Source of the DNA: Pseudomonadota bacterium
GTDB lineage: Bacteria; Pseudomonadota; Alphaproteobacteria; Rhizobiales; Rhizobiaceae
Assembly: GCA_023390055.1 (NCBI GenBank)
Contig: JAEWDP010000001.1
Span: forward strand, 1 to 35,760
Direction of reading: 5' to 3'
DNA: 35,760 nucleotides
Made by a program: the position numbers and the translations under genes. Positions within the stretch are counted from its first letter, which is position 1, and each line of letters begins with the position of its first letter. Below are positions 1 to 9,014 of the stretch, in pieces. The notes beneath the pieces were generated by a model. The model ran no database searches and was not told the DNA's origin. It was given only the letters and a program-made list of their open reading frames with translations.

Positions 1-322
1 TGTCCCGCGTGCCTTCGTGAAAGGTGCTGGTAAAGACCACCGTGGGAATGCTGAGATCGATGAGATATTCGAGAGCTTCACCCTGTTCGGCACCCGGCAG
101 GTTGATGTTTGAAATGGCAAGCGTCACCGGCTCCGAAGAACGGTCATAGGCAAGCTGCAACTCCTCGAAATCACGGCAGATCTCGATGTCGATCCCAAAC
201 AGCTCCTTCAGTTTCGCGCCGATCAAGGAATGAAAGACGTTTGAATCTTCGGCAAGCAGGATGCGTGCGCTCGCCAATGATTGCCCGGAATACTGCATTC
301 CGGAAATTCCAAGGAAAGTCAT
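1..322 (-). CDS. Receiver-domain protein (partial), probably of a response regulator/diguanylate cyclase
   Basis: The ORF starts at ATG 322 on the minus strand, preceded by a GAGGG ribosome site, and runs off the left edge, so only about 107 N-terminal residues are visible. It reads as a CheY-like receiver: the acidic pair in ARILLAEDSN, the strand LAISNINLPGA and the switch-residue strand VVFTSTFHEGTR follow the receiver layout. The aspartate normally phosphorylated at the end of strand 3 is an asparagine or serine here (ISNINLPG), so this receiver may not be phosphorylated. In rhizobia such receivers often precede a GGDEF domain; that part lies outside the window, so the output domain is a guess. 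Confidence 0.7.
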   Translation of the reverse strand, partial: MTFLGISGMQYSGQSLASARILLAEDSNVFHSLIGAKLKELFGIDIEICRDFEELQLAYDRSSEPVTLAISNINLPGAEQGEALEYLIDLSIPTVVFTSTFHEGTRD

Positions 323-622
323 GATACCCTCAGTCTGGTGTCCCCTGCCGGCAACATGCACCAAAGGCGTTTTCGGAAGCGTTAACCTGATACCGCAACC
401 TTGTTGCAGTTTGATCGAATGCGCCTCTTGTGCGGTGTCAAAATGAATGGCGGGCAAAACCAGTTCGCTGGCCAGTCCGAAATCGCTATTCGTTCGCAAA
501 TGCGTTGTCGCTCAAAGGTTACGATCGCCCTGGCGCCAAAACGACGCAAACACTGTCGCGCCCGGCACCTGCCCGATCAACGGGTGCCGGACAGGCATGC
601 TGCAGATCCGCTGGACGAAACA
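323..622. other. Intergenic stretch with one hairpin
   Basis: These 300 bases separate the receiver gene from the flavoenzyme gene, both on the minus strand. The only structure I see is an 8-bp perfect inverted repeat, CCGGCACC at 562-569 and GGTGCCGG at 583-590, just downstream of the flavoenzyme stop. It has no T-run, so it is at best a weak or Rho-linked terminator. The open frames on the plus strand have no ribosome site and no family resemblance. Confidence 0.4.
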
Positions 623-3136
623 TCAGCCTCGCAGGAGCTGGTTTTCCGGATCGAAGGGGCTTTCAGGAACGACCACCGCATCATAGAGCGTGCCCAGGAT
701 CTTGATCTTAAGCCGGGTATCAACGGCTGCGTGGTCCGGTTTCACCATGGCAAGTGCCAACGACTTTCCAAGGCGCCAGCCGTATCCGCCGATCGTCGCG
801 CGGCCGACCAGATTGCCTGACAGGTCATAGATTGCCTCAGATCCTCGTGCATCGACATCTGTCGTTCCCTCCACCACCAATGTGACGAAGTTCCACTTCA
901 GACCATTGTCCCGGTAGGCAACCAGTGCATCGCGACCGATGAAAGGTTTTTGTGGCCGCAAGAACCGATCGAGGCCGGATTCGTAGGCATTGTACTCGAT
1001 CGACAGTTCGCGCCCCATACTGCGATAGGATTTCTCAAGGGCCATCGCCCCCATCGCGCGAATACCGAAAGGCCTGATCGAGAATTCGGCGCCAGCCTCC
1101 ATCAATTGGTCGAAGATATAGTTCTGCATTTCAATCGGATGGTGCAGTTCCCACCCCAACTCTCCGACGAAGTTGACGCGCAGCGCATGCGCCGTCGCAA
1201 CACCGACAGAGATCGCCTTTCCCGTCAGCCACGGAAAACTGTCATTTGCAAGGTTCGTACGCGTCAACTTTTTCAAGACATCACGCGACTTCGGACCCGC
1301 CAGCACGAAGACGCCATATTTCTGGGTGATCGGCTGCAACTGGACCGAACCATCTTTTGGCAAAAGCCGCGCCAGATTGTCATGATCATGCGCCTCCAGG
1401 GCCCCTGACGAGACCATGTAGAAGCGTCCTGGCGCCCATTCATAGATCGTGAACTCCGCACGCACACCACCGGCTGGCGTCAAGGCGTGGGCAAGCGCAA
1501 TACGCCCGCGCTTCTTGGGAATGGAATTGGCAAAGATGCTTTCAAGCCAGGCCCTTGCTCCATGCCCACTCACTTCGATCTTCGCGAAGGGAGACATATC
1601 AAGAATACCAACATTTTCATGCACATTGCGCACTTCGTTACCGACATGCTCAAAGTAATTCGAGCGTCTGAACGACCATTTTTCGACAACGCGCCCATCA
1701 TCGAGTGGCGGCGCGTGATTATGGTTGGTAATGACATCGACACCGACGCCGAGCTCAGCGGTCGGCACCTCATATCCCTCGGGGCAGAACCAGTTTGCAC
1801 GTTCCCATCCAAACACTGACCCGAACACGCCTCCGAGGTCTTTGAGACGTTCATAGACAGGTGTCGTCTTCAATGGGCGGGCAGCGGACCGCTCCTCGTC
1901 GGGATAATGCATCGTGAAGACATTGGCGTAGGCTTCTTCATTCTTGGCAACAAGATAACCCTCTGTCGCATAGGGCCCGAAGCGCCGCGGATCGACGCCC
2001 ATCAGGTCGACGGTCGGCTCGCCGTCCACGATCCACTCAGCCAGCTGCCAGCCGGCTCCTCCAGCGGCCGTAATCCCGAACGAATGACCCTCGTTCAACC
2101 AGAAATTCTTCAATCCAGGTGCAGGACCGACGATTGGATTGCCGTCCGGTGTATAGGCGATCGCACCATTATAGACCTTCTTGATGCCCGCCTCCCCAAA
2201 AGCCGGCACACGGGCAATCGCCGTTTCGATATGCGGCATCAGCCGGTCCAGATCCTCCTGGAAGAGCTCGTATTCGCTGTCGGCTGAGGGTCCATCGACA
2301 TAACAGACCGGAGCCCCGACCTCATAGGGTCCGAGAAGGAGCCCACCCGCCTCCTCACGCATGTACCAGGCACTGTCCGATTCGCGCAAAACGCCCATCT
2401 CGGGCAGCCCCTGCCGGCGGCGCGCCTGAATATCCGGATGGGGTTCCGTGACAATATACTGGTGTTCGACCGGAATGACCGGAATGTCGAGACCAACCAT
2501 TTCACCTGTTTTGCGCGCAAACGAGCCGGTACAGGAAATGACATGTTCGGCAATGATTTCACCCTTGTCAGTCGTCACCTTCCAGAGGTCGTCGGGTTGC
2601 TGCTCGATCATGGTGACAGTTGTATTGCGGTAGATTGTGGCACCGTGGTTGCGAGCACCCTTGGCAAGTGCCTGCGTCAGGTCTGCCGGCTGGATATAGC
2701 CATCGTCGGGGTGCTGGATCGCACCGAGCAGGCCGTCCGTCTCGCAAAGCGGCCAGACCTCCTTGACCTCCTCAGGGGTCAAGAATCTGGTCTTGACCCC
2801 GATCGTCTCGGCAATACCGGCATAGTACTGATATTCGTCCATGCGATCCTTTGTCCTCGCAAGACGGATGTTCGACACCTTGGCAAAACCGACATTCATA
2901 CCGGTCTCCGCCTGCAGTTCCTCGTAGAAGCGAACCGAATACTTGTGCAGTTGTCCGACCGAATAGGACATGTTGAAGAGCGGTAGCAGTCCCGCGGCAT
3001 GCCATGTGGAGCCGGATGTCAGTTCCTTGCGTTCGATGAGAACAACGTCGTCCCAGCCCTTCTTCGCGAGATGATAAAGTGTCGAAACACCAACGACGCC
3101 GCCCCCGATCACCACCGCGCGTGCATGTGTCTTCAT
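623..3136 (-). CDS. FAD-dependent dimethylglycine/sarcosine dehydrogenase-like protein (DAO + GcvT domains)
   Basis: This 837-residue flavoenzyme has the full architecture of the dimethylglycine/sarcosine dehydrogenase family. An N-terminal dinucleotide-binding loop (GGGVVGVSTLYHL, residues 11-23) opens a DAO oxidase domain to about residue 380, an FAO_M linker follows, and the C-terminal half is a GcvT-like tetrahydrofolate-binding domain with its barrel end. The motif TWHAAGL (44-50) contains the histidine that carries covalent FAD in dimethylglycine dehydrogenase. By family it would demethylate an N-methylated glycine derivative and pass the one-carbon unit to folate. The start ATG has an AGAGG site upstream. 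It stands alone, so the exact substrate (dimethylglycine, sarcosine or another methylamine) is not fixed by context. Confidence 0.88.
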   Translation of the reverse strand: MKTHARAVVIGGGVVGVSTLYHLAKKGWDDVVLIERKELTSGSTWHAAGLLPLFNMSYSVGQLHKYSVRFYEELQAETGMNVGFAKVSNIRLARTKDRMDEYQYYAGIAETIGVKTRFLTPEEVKEVWPLCETDGLLGAIQHPDDGYIQPADLTQALAKGARNHGATIYRNTTVTMIEQQPDDLWKVTTDKGEIIAEHVISCTGSFARKTGEMVGLDIPVIPVEHQYIVTEPHPDIQARRRQGLPEMGVLRESDSAWYMREEAGGLLLGPYEVGAPVCYVDGPSADSEYELFQEDLDRLMPHIETAIARVPAFGEAGIKKVYNGAIAYTPDGNPIVGPAPGLKNFWLNEGHSFGITAAGGAGWQLAEWIVDGEPTVDLMGVDPRRFGPYATEGYLVAKNEEAYANVFTMHYPDEERSAARPLKTTPVYERLKDLGGVFGSVFGWERANWFCPEGYEVPTAELGVGVDVITNHNHAPPLDDGRVVEKWSFRRSNYFEHVGNEVRNVHENVGILDMSPFAKIEVSGHGARAWLESIFANSIPKKRGRIALAHALTPAGGVRAEFTIYEWAPGRFYMVSSGALEAHDHDNLARLLPKDGSVQLQPITQKYGVFVLAGPKSRDVLKKLTRTNLANDSFPWLTGKAISVGVATAHALRVNFVGELGWELHHPIEMQNYIFDQLMEAGAEFSIRPFGIRAMGAMALEKSYRSMGRELSIEYNAYESGLDRFLRPQKPFIGRDALVAYRDNGLKWNFVTLVVEGTTDVDARGSEAIYDLSGNLVGRATIGGYGWRLGKSLALAMVKPDHAAVDTRLKIKILGTLYDAVVVPESPFDPENQLLRG

Positions 3137-3280
3137 GAAATGGAACCTCTTCGAACAGCCACCGTCTCATCGCCGGCAGCGTATTGATCTCGTAGTGCTG
3201 GAACTATGCAATTCCATGGCCCTTGCCAAACGCCTGATTACGACATGCGAAAAGCTTGCCGCGACGATGGCGATCGCCGT

Positions 3281-5770
3281 TCAGGCCCCATCACCATCCA
3301 GCTTGTCGCCAATTGCCGAAGGCGCAGGCGGCCCTGACCCCTTCCTGTCACCTGGCAGGATCATGATGTCGTGACGCGCATAAGGAATGGCGATGCCTTC
3401 CGACTTGAATTTTCGCAAGATCTCTGCCCGCAATGCATTTCGAACACGCAGACCGTCGGAATAATCGGCCAGATGAAAGCGCAGCTCGAAATCGAGCGAC
3501 GAGGAAGCAAAGGCCATGAACTCGACATGCGGTTCAGGGTTGCGAAGCACTTCCGGGATCGCGGCGACAATTTCAAGCAGAACTGCGATGACGTGGTCGG
3601 GGTCATTACCATAGGCAACGGAGACCGGTATTTCCGAGCGCTGGATCCGGTTGCGATGGGTCCAGTTTCCAACAGCTGCATTGATCAGTTCGGAATTCGG
3701 CACGATGATCGTCTGCGTTCGAAAAGTCTCGATCTCCGTTGCACGGACCGAAATGCGCTTGACGATACCTTCCGTCGTGCCGGTGACGACATGGTCGCCA
3801 ACCTTGAAGGGACGCTCGACCAGAAGGATCAGGCCCGACACGAAGTTCGAGACGATGTTTTGAAGGCCAAAACCGATACCGACCGAAAGAGCAGACGCAA
3901 CCAGGGCAAAGCTGGACAGGTCGATGCCGGCAGCCGACACGCCGATGATGGCCGCCAGACCCATGCCGAGATAACCGATGCCTGTCTTCACCGAATTGCG
4001 CACGCCCTGGTCCACGTGGCTTCGCGCCAAGACATGGCGGTCGATCCATCTCTGGACCCATCGGGTCAGAAAATAGCCGAGTGCAAACAGTGCCAGGCCA
4101 CCGACAATGCCGATGATCGAGATCGAAATGTTTCCAAGTGTGATGTTCGTGAAGAAGCGGTAGGCCAATCCTTCGATGTCGGGGATCTGGAAACCCCAGG
4201 TCACGAGTACAAGAGGAAGACCGATAATGAGCCCGAACGCATAGATGGCAATGCTGAGCGCCAATCCGATCTGGTCGAGGCCGACCTCACCAAGTTGATA
4301 GCGCCTGGCAATCTTCCTGCCAAATTCGGTTTGCGCAAAGGCCCCTTCCAGGCCCACGGCCTTGCCCGACAAGATTCCGATATAGACCGTCACGAGGACC
4401 GCACCGGTCAGGACGAACTGCGTGGCGACAAAACGGGCCAGTCCGACATAGCCGGCCAGAACCGCAAGCACGAGCGCCATGCCCATACCACGCAACAACA
4501 GCGCCAGCCATCTTGGCCAGGCACGACCGGAATGGGACTGGTCATCCAGGTACAGAACCGGACGACTGAATGACAAGCCGATCAGGATCAGACCGATCAA
4601 CAGGGATCCGATAACGCTGTAGGCGACTGTAAGCACAAGCGGCCAGTACAATGTCTGACTGATCGTACCCAAAAAATAGTCAAGGCCGTTGATCACGGCC
4701 ATCGCGATGATGGCCGATCCCAGAAGGTAGGCGCCATGATCGGTGACACGCACCAGGCGCCATTGCGGCTGATTGGGCGTCAATACCGCATTGGTCAGTC
4801 GCCAGACGAAATAGACAAACCAGACAAGGCCAAAAAATGCAGCAATGATTGGCGCGATATTGATGCGCAGGACATCAAAACTGTTTAAAAACAGGAACGA
4901 TGAGCCGAGAAAGGCTGCAAGAGACATGGTCCGCGTCACCGTCAGCCAGAACGCAACGGACAGGCGCTTGATATAACTCGGTTTCTCGAATGCCTCATCA
5001 CGACTGACAAGACGCCCGAAGAGACGACGCCCACCGTTCAGGAACAAAAGGGCGGCAGCGAGTGAAAGAACAAGCGCACCAACAAGCTGTGCAGACCTGT
5101 ATTGCCACACGAAGGTCGCCCAATTCGCAAGGCTTGTCCCGAGCCGGGTCATTTCCCGCGAAAACACGGTCGCCGCCTCAAAGAATACAGAAGTCGACAA
5201 TTGCGTTCGCGCCAAAAGCCTGTTTGTAAAAAGCTCCCGTCGCAATGTGGTGATCGAGCTGATCACCTGTGTGGCATTGGCGGCAAGGCTTGCCGCGTCA
5301 TCGCTCATGAGCGCCAGTTCGGCCCTTTCGGCGGACAGTCGGCTCCGTTCCTGTGTAACAGCCGTTGCCTCGCCGGGTCGTCCTTCGGCTGGCGGGTCCC
5401 CGAGATCGGCAAGCTGGTTTTCAATTTTGGAGGAACGAGTATCCAGAGCTCCGGTGGTCTTCTTCAGAGCCACAATGAGATTGTCTGCCTCCGCGCGCAG
5501 GCCAGCAAGGTAGAGATCGTCCCGTCTCGGTCCGTCGAGCTTTCCAAGAATACCTTCAAGCTTTTGACGTACACCGGCGAGCTGGCTCTGGATCTCGGCA
5601 TTGCTGGCGCCGTTCGTGGCCTCGATCCTGATGGCGTCTTCGGCATGAACGCTGGTCGCAAATACCTGGACCGCCAGCGCAAGTAGAATGATCGCGCATG
5701 CAAGAAACAGGTTCTTCAGGGGCTGACGGCAAAGCGCAGCAGATGGGCGTGTCGAGTTCAATGCGGGCAC
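3281..5770 (-). CDS. DUF3772-type mechanosensitive ion channel (MscS family)
   Basis: The 829-residue protein begins with a signal peptide ending near VHA (about residue 43). A periplasmic coiled-coil region with DUF3772 character follows (to about 200), then many membrane spans and a C-terminal MscS core. The core is recognised by GFGLQNIVSNFVSGL, VERPFKVGD and the beta-domain strand IVPNSELINAAVGNWT. By family it is an inner-membrane channel opening on hypo-osmotic shock, and the large periplasmic and membrane extension resembles MscK/MscM. The called start is GTG with no strong ribosome site; the signal peptide argues against a start far downstream. The gene is divergent from the stress-membrane gene on its right, with 130 bp between them. 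Confidence 0.9.
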   Translation of the reverse strand: MPALNSTRPSAALCRQPLKNLFLACAIILLALAVQVFATSVHAEDAIRIEATNGASNAEIQSQLAGVRQKLEGILGKLDGPRRDDLYLAGLRAEADNLIVALKKTTGALDTRSSKIENQLADLGDPPAEGRPGEATAVTQERSRLSAERAELALMSDDAASLAANATQVISSITTLRRELFTNRLLARTQLSTSVFFEAATVFSREMTRLGTSLANWATFVWQYRSAQLVGALVLSLAAALLFLNGGRRLFGRLVSRDEAFEKPSYIKRLSVAFWLTVTRTMSLAAFLGSSFLFLNSFDVLRINIAPIIAAFFGLVWFVYFVWRLTNAVLTPNQPQWRLVRVTDHGAYLLGSAIIAMAVINGLDYFLGTISQTLYWPLVLTVAYSVIGSLLIGLILIGLSFSRPVLYLDDQSHSGRAWPRWLALLLRGMGMALVLAVLAGYVGLARFVATQFVLTGAVLVTVYIGILSGKAVGLEGAFAQTEFGRKIARRYQLGEVGLDQIGLALSIAIYAFGLIIGLPLVLVTWGFQIPDIEGLAYRFFTNITLGNISISIIGIVGGLALFALGYFLTRWVQRWIDRHVLARSHVDQGVRNSVKTGIGYLGMGLAAIIGVSAAGIDLSSFALVASALSVGIGFGLQNIVSNFVSGLILLVERPFKVGDHVVTGTTEGIVKRISVRATEIETFRTQTIIVPNSELINAAVGNWTHRNRIQRSEIPVSVAYGNDPDHVIAVLLEIVAAIPEVLRNPEPHVEFMAFASSSLDFELRFHLADYSDGLRVRNALRAEILRKFKSEGIAIPYARHDIMILPGDRKGSGPPAPSAIGDKLDGDGA

Positions 5771-5900
5771 CGTTTCAATTGGTCATGGCAAAACTACGTT
5801 ATCAGACATCGAAACTATGGATACAGCCTCAGCCAAACATGTTGGAACCTTGGGAGGGGGTACCGCGTTACCATCCGCCATGACCACAGGAGGAAAGTGA

Positions 5901-6152
5901 ATGGAAGATGCAGGTGTTGGCTGGATCGCAGCAATCATCATCGGCGGTGTCGCAGGCTGGCTTGCCGAGCAGTTCATGAAGAGCAGCATGGGCATTTTGA
6001 TGAATATCCTGCTCGGCATCGTCGGCGCAATCGTCGCCAACGCGCTTCTTGGCCTGTTCGGGATAGCTCACGGCGGCTGGATCGGCTACCTCATCGCCGG
6101 GTTTATCGGTGCCTGCATACTGATTGCAGTCGGCCGCATGATTCGACGGTAG
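5901..6152 (+). CDS. GlsB/YeaQ/YmgE family stress-response membrane protein
   Basis: This 83-residue protein has three hydrophobic glycine-rich segments in the pattern of the GlsB/YeaQ/YmgE (transglycosylase-associated) family: GWIAAIIIGGVAGWLAE, GILMNILLGIVGAIVAN and GWIGYLIAGFIGACILIAVGR. A strong AGGAGG site lies 8 bases before the ATG. Length and spacing of the three helices match the family. The molecular role is unknown; family members are induced by envelope or osmotic stress, which fits its place beside a mechanosensitive channel, though that link is inference. It is convergent with the DUF924 gene, 16 bp away. Confidence 0.88.
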   Translation: MEDAGVGWIAAIIIGGVAGWLAEQFMKSSMGILMNILLGIVGAIVANALLGLFGIAHGGWIGYLIAGFIGACILIAVGRMIRR

Positions 6153-6168
6153 ACCACTTCATCAGCGA

Positions 6169-6717
6169 TTAAAAACCAGCGCCGGGCTTGGACAGATAGT
6201 CGAGTTCGGCGTTCGTAGACACACGCCCGAGCAGGGCATTGCGGTGCGGAAAGCGGCCAAACTGACGGATCACGTCCAGATGACGTTGCGCATAATCAAG
6301 ATATTGTTCGTCACCGAGTGCCGTAAACAGGCTGACCGAACGCTCCTGATCTTCCATCATTTCTGAATGTTCAAACGGCAGATAGAAGAATGCCCTTCTT
6401 TCTGGCGCAACGGCCTGGTCAGCGCCTGTTTCCACGGCAAGCCGAGCTTCACGCAGGGCAATCCAGTCGGCTGCAAACGCAAGTGGCGTGCCGCGATAGA
6501 TATTGCGCGAGAACTGATCCAGGACGATAATGGCGGCGAGGTGGTAATGCGGTTTGACGCGCCAATCCTCCAGTTCTCCACGTGCAAACGCCAGATGAAG
6601 TTCGCCAAACCGGTCACGGATTTCCGCATCCAGTTCCTGCGTCACGGAAAACCATTGCGCCCTGGAAAGCTCGTCGAACCAGAAACGCAAGACTTCATCC
6701 GCCTTGTTCATAACCAT
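6169..6717 (-). CDS. DUF924 family protein
   Basis: The product (182 residues from ATG 6717) matches DUF924: it opens with EVLRFWFDELSRAQWF, has the central ILDQFSRNIYRGTPLAFA-type stretch (here IVLDQFSRNIYRG) and the FFYLPFEHSEMMEDQE block followed by LDYAQRHLDVIRQFGRFPHRN. The start at 6717 is chosen because AAGGAG lies 7 bases upstream; the open frame continues to 6891 but that extension overlaps the upstream gene and has no family resemblance. It follows the heme-degrading-domain gene with a 13-bp gap, so the two are likely cotranscribed. DUF924 proteins have a TPR-like fold and no assigned reaction. Confidence 0.88.
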   Translation of the reverse strand: MVMNKADEVLRFWFDELSRAQWFSVTQELDAEIRDRFGELHLAFARGELEDWRVKPHYHLAAIIVLDQFSRNIYRGTPLAFAADWIALREARLAVETGADQAVAPERRAFFYLPFEHSEMMEDQERSVSLFTALGDEQYLDYAQRHLDVIRQFGRFPHRNALLGRVSTNAELDYLSKPGAGF

Positions 6718-6730
6718 GAGATCGCTCCTT

Positions 6731-7222
6731 TCAGGCCAGTCGCAGCTTGTCATTATCCTTGCCGAGGATGCGGCACAGGCCCTCGACAACCATATTGTGG
6801 TCTTCGCGTTGCGGCAGCCCGGAAACCGTAATTGCGCCGATGCATCCGCTGCCTTCGACAAGAATGGGGAAGCTTCCGCCGTGTGTGGCATAATCGGCGG
6901 ATGACAATCCGTATTTCGCTTCGATTGTTGTCTGCAACTGGGTCAGTATCAAACCCATGGCATAACTTGGCCTGAAAAAACGCAGGGTCACGGCCTGTTT
7001 CCGACGCACCCAGGAGGCATTGTCCGCGCTTGTCCCGGGCATGGCGCAATAAAAGGCCGGCATGGAATGCAGTCGAACATCGATGACGATGGTCAATCCC
7101 CGCTCCACAGCCATGTCGCGCAGCAGTGTTCCAACCGCCCAGGCGCTGGCCGCATCAAACCGGTCGAAGCGGAGAGCCTTTTCCTGTTCGGCGATACGGG
7201 CAAGATCATCTTCAATCGTCAT
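6731..7222 (-). CDS. Heme-degrading domain / UPF0303 family protein
   Basis: The 163-residue protein resembles the UPF0303/GlcG-HbpS heme-binding group. Typical stretches are RGLTIVIDVRLH, the FYCAMPGTSADNASWVRRKQ block, YATHGGSFPILVEGSGCIGAITVSGLPQ (broken here as GGSFPI...GCIGAI) and the closing EDHNMVVEGL. The GGSFPI and GxIGAITVSG segments are the family's hallmark. It is the first gene of a probable two-gene unit with the DUF924 gene. HbpS-like proteins bind or degrade heme; whether this one does is not shown by the sequence. Confidence 0.82.
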   Translation of the reverse strand: MTIEDDLARIAEQEKALRFDRFDAASAWAVGTLLRDMAVERGLTIVIDVRLHSMPAFYCAMPGTSADNASWVRRKQAVTLRFFRPSYAMGLILTQLQTTIEAKYGLSSADYATHGGSFPILVEGSGCIGAITVSGLPQREDHNMVVEGLCRILGKDNDKLRLA

Positions 7223-7564
7223 GCGTCATCCTCCAGTTCATGGCTCGGCATTGATGCGCAATCAAGCCGGAGAAGTAAAGCATCACGACGACCCCGTTTC
7301 ACGACACGCCAATCTTGAGGTTCGGCTACCTGGTGTCAGTTGAACAGAAACGGCCAGGATTGCCCTGATGGCATTGACGTCTAAAGGCAAGCTTGATGAA
7401 GCGGTCGTAAGAAAAGGCAAACTGGAAGGTTACGGCTGCGAGTGTCGACGCCGCCCGGTCAAACCGGCGCAACAGACAAAAAGATCTTGCAACGGACGAT
7501 CAAATGTCTTTTTACGGAGGGAACCCTTCGACCTCTGATTTTCTATCGAGGACTTTCACCTAAA
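7223..7564. promoter_or_regulatory. Intergenic region between divergent genes, no clear riboswitch
   Basis: These 342 bases lie between the minus-strand heme-domain gene and the plus-strand TerC gene, so both promoters should sit here. A short hairpin (CCGGT, loop CAA, ACCGG) occurs near 7459-7471. Because many TerC-family genes follow a yybP-ykoY manganese riboswitch I looked for its conserved core and did not find it. The GTG-started open frame from 7442 that joins the TerC gene has no ribosome site or family-like residues and is taken as leader. Confidence 0.4.
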
Positions 7565-8203
7565 ATGGAAATATTTACAGCTGCCGGCTTTGCGGCACTT
7601 ATTCAAGTCATCGCAATCGATCTTGTTCTTGCCGGTGACAATGCAATCGTGATCGGACTTGCCGCAGCCGGACTGCCGGCTCATCTAAGAAACAAGGCTA
7701 TTCTGGTCGGCATTATCGCAGCGACCGTCCTGCGAATCAGTTTTGCAGTCCTGACAGCCTATCTTCTCGGTCTCGTCGGATTGCAATTGCTCGGCGGACT
7801 GCTTCTCGCCTGGGTCTGCTGGAAAATGTGGACGGAGCTGCGGTCAGGATCACATGTGGTCGAAAGCGTGGCGACAGACGGCAAACAACAGCAATTGTCA
7901 AACAAGCAGAAGACATTCGCGCAGGCGGCAATGCAGATCGTCGTTGCCGATGTTTCCATGTCCCTCGACAACGTGCTTGCCGTTGCTGGCGCGGCACAGG
8001 AGCACACAACCGTCCTCGTTGTTGGTCTGATCCTGTCGATCGCGCTCATGGGGCTCGCCGCCAACATGGTCGCCAAGCTGCTTCAGCGCCACCGCTGGAT
8101 TGCTTATGTCGGCCTCGCCGTCATCGTCTATGTATCGCTTTCGATGATCTACGAAGGAACGATAGAGGTACTGCCCCACATCAACGGATGGCTGGCCACC
8201 TGA
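7565..8203 (+). CDS. TerC/YjbE family integral membrane protein, putative metal transporter
   Basis: From ATG 7565 the protein has 212 residues and about seven membrane segments. The TerC signature is clear: IDLVLAGDNAIVIGLAA near the N terminus and the mirrored VADVSMSLDNVLAVAGAA in the second half, each with the conserved acidic and asparagine residues of this internally repeated family. The first hydrophobic segment begins right after this ATG, which decides the start. TerC/YjbE proteins move metal ions, manganese in characterised members; this substrate is inferred from family only. It shows no link to the TerY-like gene 10 kb away despite the shared tellurite-resistance name. Confidence 0.9.
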   Translation: MEIFTAAGFAALIQVIAIDLVLAGDNAIVIGLAAAGLPAHLRNKAILVGIIAATVLRISFAVLTAYLLGLVGLQLLGGLLLAWVCWKMWTELRSGSHVVESVATDGKQQQLSNKQKTFAQAAMQIVVADVSMSLDNVLAVAGAAQEHTTVLVVGLILSIALMGLAANMVAKLLQRHRWIAYVGLAVIVYVSLSMIYEGTIEVLPHINGWLAT

Positions 8204-8411
8204 AACATCTCATCCGGGCCGCGGTTCAGTCCGGCAGGGGTTGAACAGACCTTCAGGGCGCTTCACCGGAAACTTGCAATTGAGCCATCCAGATGATGAA
8301 GATGGTTACCGGCATCGAAAATGGACCATCCGTCGGTACAGAATGCCTGCAGATGCACGATTGTGATCCCTGTGTGGGCCTTAAAGCCCATCAGAACCGA
8401 GTGAGGCCAGC

Positions 8412-8894
8412 ATGAGTGACCACGACGATGACCATATGGCCGGTTCGACGGACTGGCGCGACCACGGGGTCAAGGTGATCCCGGGTGGCTCGCTCGATCC
8501 CAACACCGCACAGACGCCCGGCATGAACCGGGCAACGGCAATCAACAACGCGCGTGCCGGGGCAGAGAAGATCTGGGCTGGAACGGTCACCATCCATGCC
8601 AATGCAAAGACCGGCGCTCACCACCATGGCGACCTGGAAAGCATCATCTACGTCGTAAAGGGCAAGGCCCGCATGCGTTGGGGCGACAATCTGGAATTTG
8701 TTGCCGAAGCAGGTCCTGGCGACTTCATCTACGTACCGCCTTATGTCCCGCATCAGGAGATCAACGCCAGCCGTGATGAAACCCTGGAATGCGTGCTTGT
8801 TCGCTCCGGGCAGGACCCGGTGGTCGTCAATCTCGACATCGAACCGATTGAAAAGCCGGAAGAAGTCTTGTGGAAGGATCCGATCCATCGCTGA
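8412..8894 (+). CDS. Cupin domain protein
   Basis: The 160-residue product carries a single conserved cupin barrel. Motif 1 is GAHHHGDLESIIYVVKGKARM, where the two adjacent histidines, the later glutamate and the loop glycine are standard metal ligands or turn residues; motif 2 is GDFIYVPPYVPHQEIN with the last histidine ligand. It is therefore a likely metal-binding small barrel, such as an isomerase, dioxygenase or ligand sensor. The ribosome site (GAGG then a short gap) is modest. The gene is alone, 120 bp ahead of the APC permease, so no substrate can be named. Confidence 0.85.
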   Translation: MSDHDDDHMAGSTDWRDHGVKVIPGGSLDPNTAQTPGMNRATAINNARAGAEKIWAGTVTIHANAKTGAHHHGDLESIIYVVKGKARMRWGDNLEFVAEAGPGDFIYVPPYVPHQEINASRDETLECVLVRSGQDPVVVNLDIEPIEKPEEVLWKDPIHR

Positions 8895-9014
8895 CACGCT
8901 GTCATCGATGCCCTGCCCGGCTGAAACACAAGATTTATGACCTTTCCTTCCCTTCCCTTCCCACAGCACTAGCTCATCTTCAGATCGCTGCAATCCGGTG
9001 GGAAGGTAATCGCC

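Noticed and set aside
3371..4573. 400-codon open frame on the plus strand
   Set aside because: It lies wholly antisense to the MscS channel gene, has no ribosome site and an unnatural composition; it is a by-product of high-GC codon bias.
7223..7564. Possible yybP-ykoY manganese riboswitch before the TerC gene
   Set aside because: The conserved core elements are not seen; only a short unrelated hairpin is present.
8945..8962. Short TTCCC repeat before the permease gene
   Set aside because: Three copies of a 5-base unit are a simple-sequence tract; no function can be supported.
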